Source: Lachnospiraceae bacterium (GTDB lineage: Bacteria; Bacillota; Clostridia; Lachnospirales; Lachnospiraceae). Taken from it: DNA of 64,000 bases. Within the stretch, counting starts at the first letter, position 1; every line of letters begins with the position of its first letter. Position numbers and translations under genes: made by a program. Shown one piece after another: positions 63,125 through 64,000 of the stretch. The notes beneath the pieces were generated by a model that saw only the letters and a program-made list of their open reading frames with translations, was not told the origin of the DNA and ran no database searches. The stretch spans positions 390,339 to 454,338 of the forward strand of contig CAJTHM010000001.1 of assembly GCA_910576125.1 (NCBI GenBank), read 5' to 3'.

Positions 63125-63200
63125 GGAAAGCATCTGATTTAGGGCAACAGAAAAGAATAACTTGTACAAAAGATAAAATGCCCTAAATCTGATGCTTTCC
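63125..63200. repeat. Perfect 22-bp inverted repeat
   Basis: Positions 63125-63146 and 63179-63200 are exact inverted repeats (GGAAAGCATC... / ...GATGCTTTCC) around a 32-base AT-rich spacer. It may be the end of a mobile element, a bidirectional terminator or a MITE. It sits about 235 bases beyond the stop of the IS91-type transposase. The DNA from 63201 to 63435 shows nothing else. Confidence 0.7.
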
Positions 63201-63435
63201 GATTGTACCGGGCCGCGGGGCCTGAAGGTGCGGGTATGGGGATTGCTTTTCTCCACCTGGCAGAAACGGAGGCTTTAGAAGGGAAAAATAAAGATGCACA
63301 GAAGTTTCTATGCCGGGAAAAACTGTATTTTTCTGGAGGTTCCTTAAAAATGCGTAGGCTGACCAGGCCTTCCATTCCGGGAGACCTGTAGGGGCACCGT
63401 ATAAAAATGAAGAAGAGCATTTATATGAAAAGGAT

Positions 63436-64000
63436 CTATCCGGAAGCATAAGTCCTTCCGGCAGGCCGCATCCCGGCAGAGCCGCAGACAGGACACCTGG
63501 TGATGTCCTTCTCCCAGACAGCCAGGACCAGCTGTGCCATGGACATCCCGGCAAAACGTGCCTTGAAGCCCTGGCGCCCCTGGAGGGTGAAGATCAGCTT
63601 CAGGTTCCTGGACTTTGTACGGTTGTTCAGGAAGCCGTAGTAGCGGATCTTCTGGAACCCCTGTGGGAGCACATGGAGGAGGAACCGCCGGATGAACTCG
63701 CAGCAGCCTATGGCAATGGTGCGTTTTGGATCCCCCGGCTTTAAGCCCCTCGCAGAGAAGGCGACCCCTGTTTCCGTAACGGAAAGGATGCGGCTGTTGG
63801 AGATGGCGATCTTATGGGTATACCTGCCCAGGTACTCGATGGCGTTGCCGAAGCCGTTGAATGTCTCCTTGATGAAGGGGCACCAGTCCCTGCGGCAAAG
63901 GCCGTCCCGGAAGGCCTGCCAGCCGGAAGGTTCCCGGAAAGCGGCACAGGAGCCCGGGAGGGCAAGGGAGCCATCCTTATAGAGCCTGTCCAGGAGGGCA
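63436..64000 (-). CDS. IS91-family transposase, C-terminal part
   Basis: The minus-strand frame to TAG at 63436-63438 gives 187 residues: CPFIKETFNGFGNAIEYLGR then YTHKIAISNSRILSVTETGV, and EFIRRFLLHVLPQGFQKIRY, YGFLNNRTKSRNL. The signature YLGRYTHKIAISNSRI and the RRFLLHVLP(Q/K)GFxKIRYYG block are typical of Y2 transposases of the IS91/IS801 group, which move by rolling circle. A C-terminal zinc-ribbon remnant (CPVCGSAGMRP) follows. The N-terminal zinc domain and the catalytic tyrosines lie beyond the window. Confidence 0.88.
   Translation of the reverse strand, partial: ALLDRLYKDGSLALPGSCAAFREPSGWQAFRDGLCRRDWCPFIKETFNGFGNAIEYLGRYTHKIAISNSRILSVTETGVAFSARGLKPGDPKRTIAIGCCEFIRRFLLHVLPQGFQKIRYYGFLNNRTKSRNLKLIFTLQGRQGFKARFAGMSMAQLVLAVWEKDITRCPVCGSAGMRPAGRTYASG

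Noticed and set aside
1..64000. CRISPR arrays
   Set aside because: No regularly spaced identical repeats were seen; the repeats found are inverted or low-copy.

Overview
The window reads as chromosome of an anaerobic, spore-forming Clostridia member, most likely Lachnospiraceae-like. The reasons are a SpoIIID gene, T-box and FMN riboswitch control, Bce-type and LytTR/GHKL signalling modules, a glycyl radical enzyme, and many AAA-ATPase/PD-(D/E)XK genes of the kind found in gut Firmicutes. No rRNA, tRNA or CRISPR array was found.

Layout. 1-1485 holds three broken chromosomal genes on the minus strand: a xanthine dehydrogenase-type molybdopterin subunit, a MATE transporter and an unknown C-terminus. 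1489-12850 is a degraded integrative mobilizable element. It has a large serine recombinase without its catalytic N-terminus, a TetR-controlled ABC transporter cargo operon, two sigma-like regulators, a MobA/MobL relaxase with a lost start codon and a frameshift, remnants of the replication genes, TnpW and a PD-(D/E)XK protein. 12873-13866 is an FMN-riboswitch-controlled riboflavin transporter (ribU). 14155-21255 holds a MITE-like element, a nuclease-like gene, a phosphotransferase, proS with its T-box, a glycyl-tRNA synthetase fossil, a GNAT, an XRE-TPR regulator and a small lipoprotein. 21515-26823 is a BceRS-BceAB-like antimicrobial-peptide sensing and export module. 27040-32954 is a LytTR regulator, a cytosolic GHKL kinase and a pair of ABC exporter half-transporters. 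33055-34148 holds a short DUF4317 protein and SpoIIID.

The most unusual locus is 35324-39927. It is a two-gene operon. The first gene encodes a viroplasmin-like/RNase H protein. The second encodes a protein of about 1175 residues with an RNase H1-type hybrid-binding domain, a ClpB-like AAA+ module, a receiver-like segment, and a soluble FtsH-like AAA+ module with an HEAGH zinc protease. This looks like an RNA:DNA-hybrid-linked unfoldase/protease system. It is flanked by two related terminator hairpins in the same orientation, and its promoter resembles those of the AAA-ATPase/PD-(D/E)XK genes further right.

40114-46052 holds a glycyl radical enzyme and its activase, then an MBOAT acyltransferase split by one amber codon and its SGNH-like partner. 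46168-51798 holds an XRE regulator with a perfect operator palindrome, a membrane Ser/Thr kinase next to a secreted protein with a related beta-rich domain, and a large XRE protein with a BtrH/C39-like domain. 52075-63200 is a graveyard of AAA-ATPase/PD-(D/E)XK genes: two intact copies and several remnants. Around them are a MetRS-like synthetase without KMSKS, a DUF7668-like protein, a dead leucine-rich-repeat gene and a PD-(D/E)XK nuclease. The right edge runs into an IS91-family transposase.
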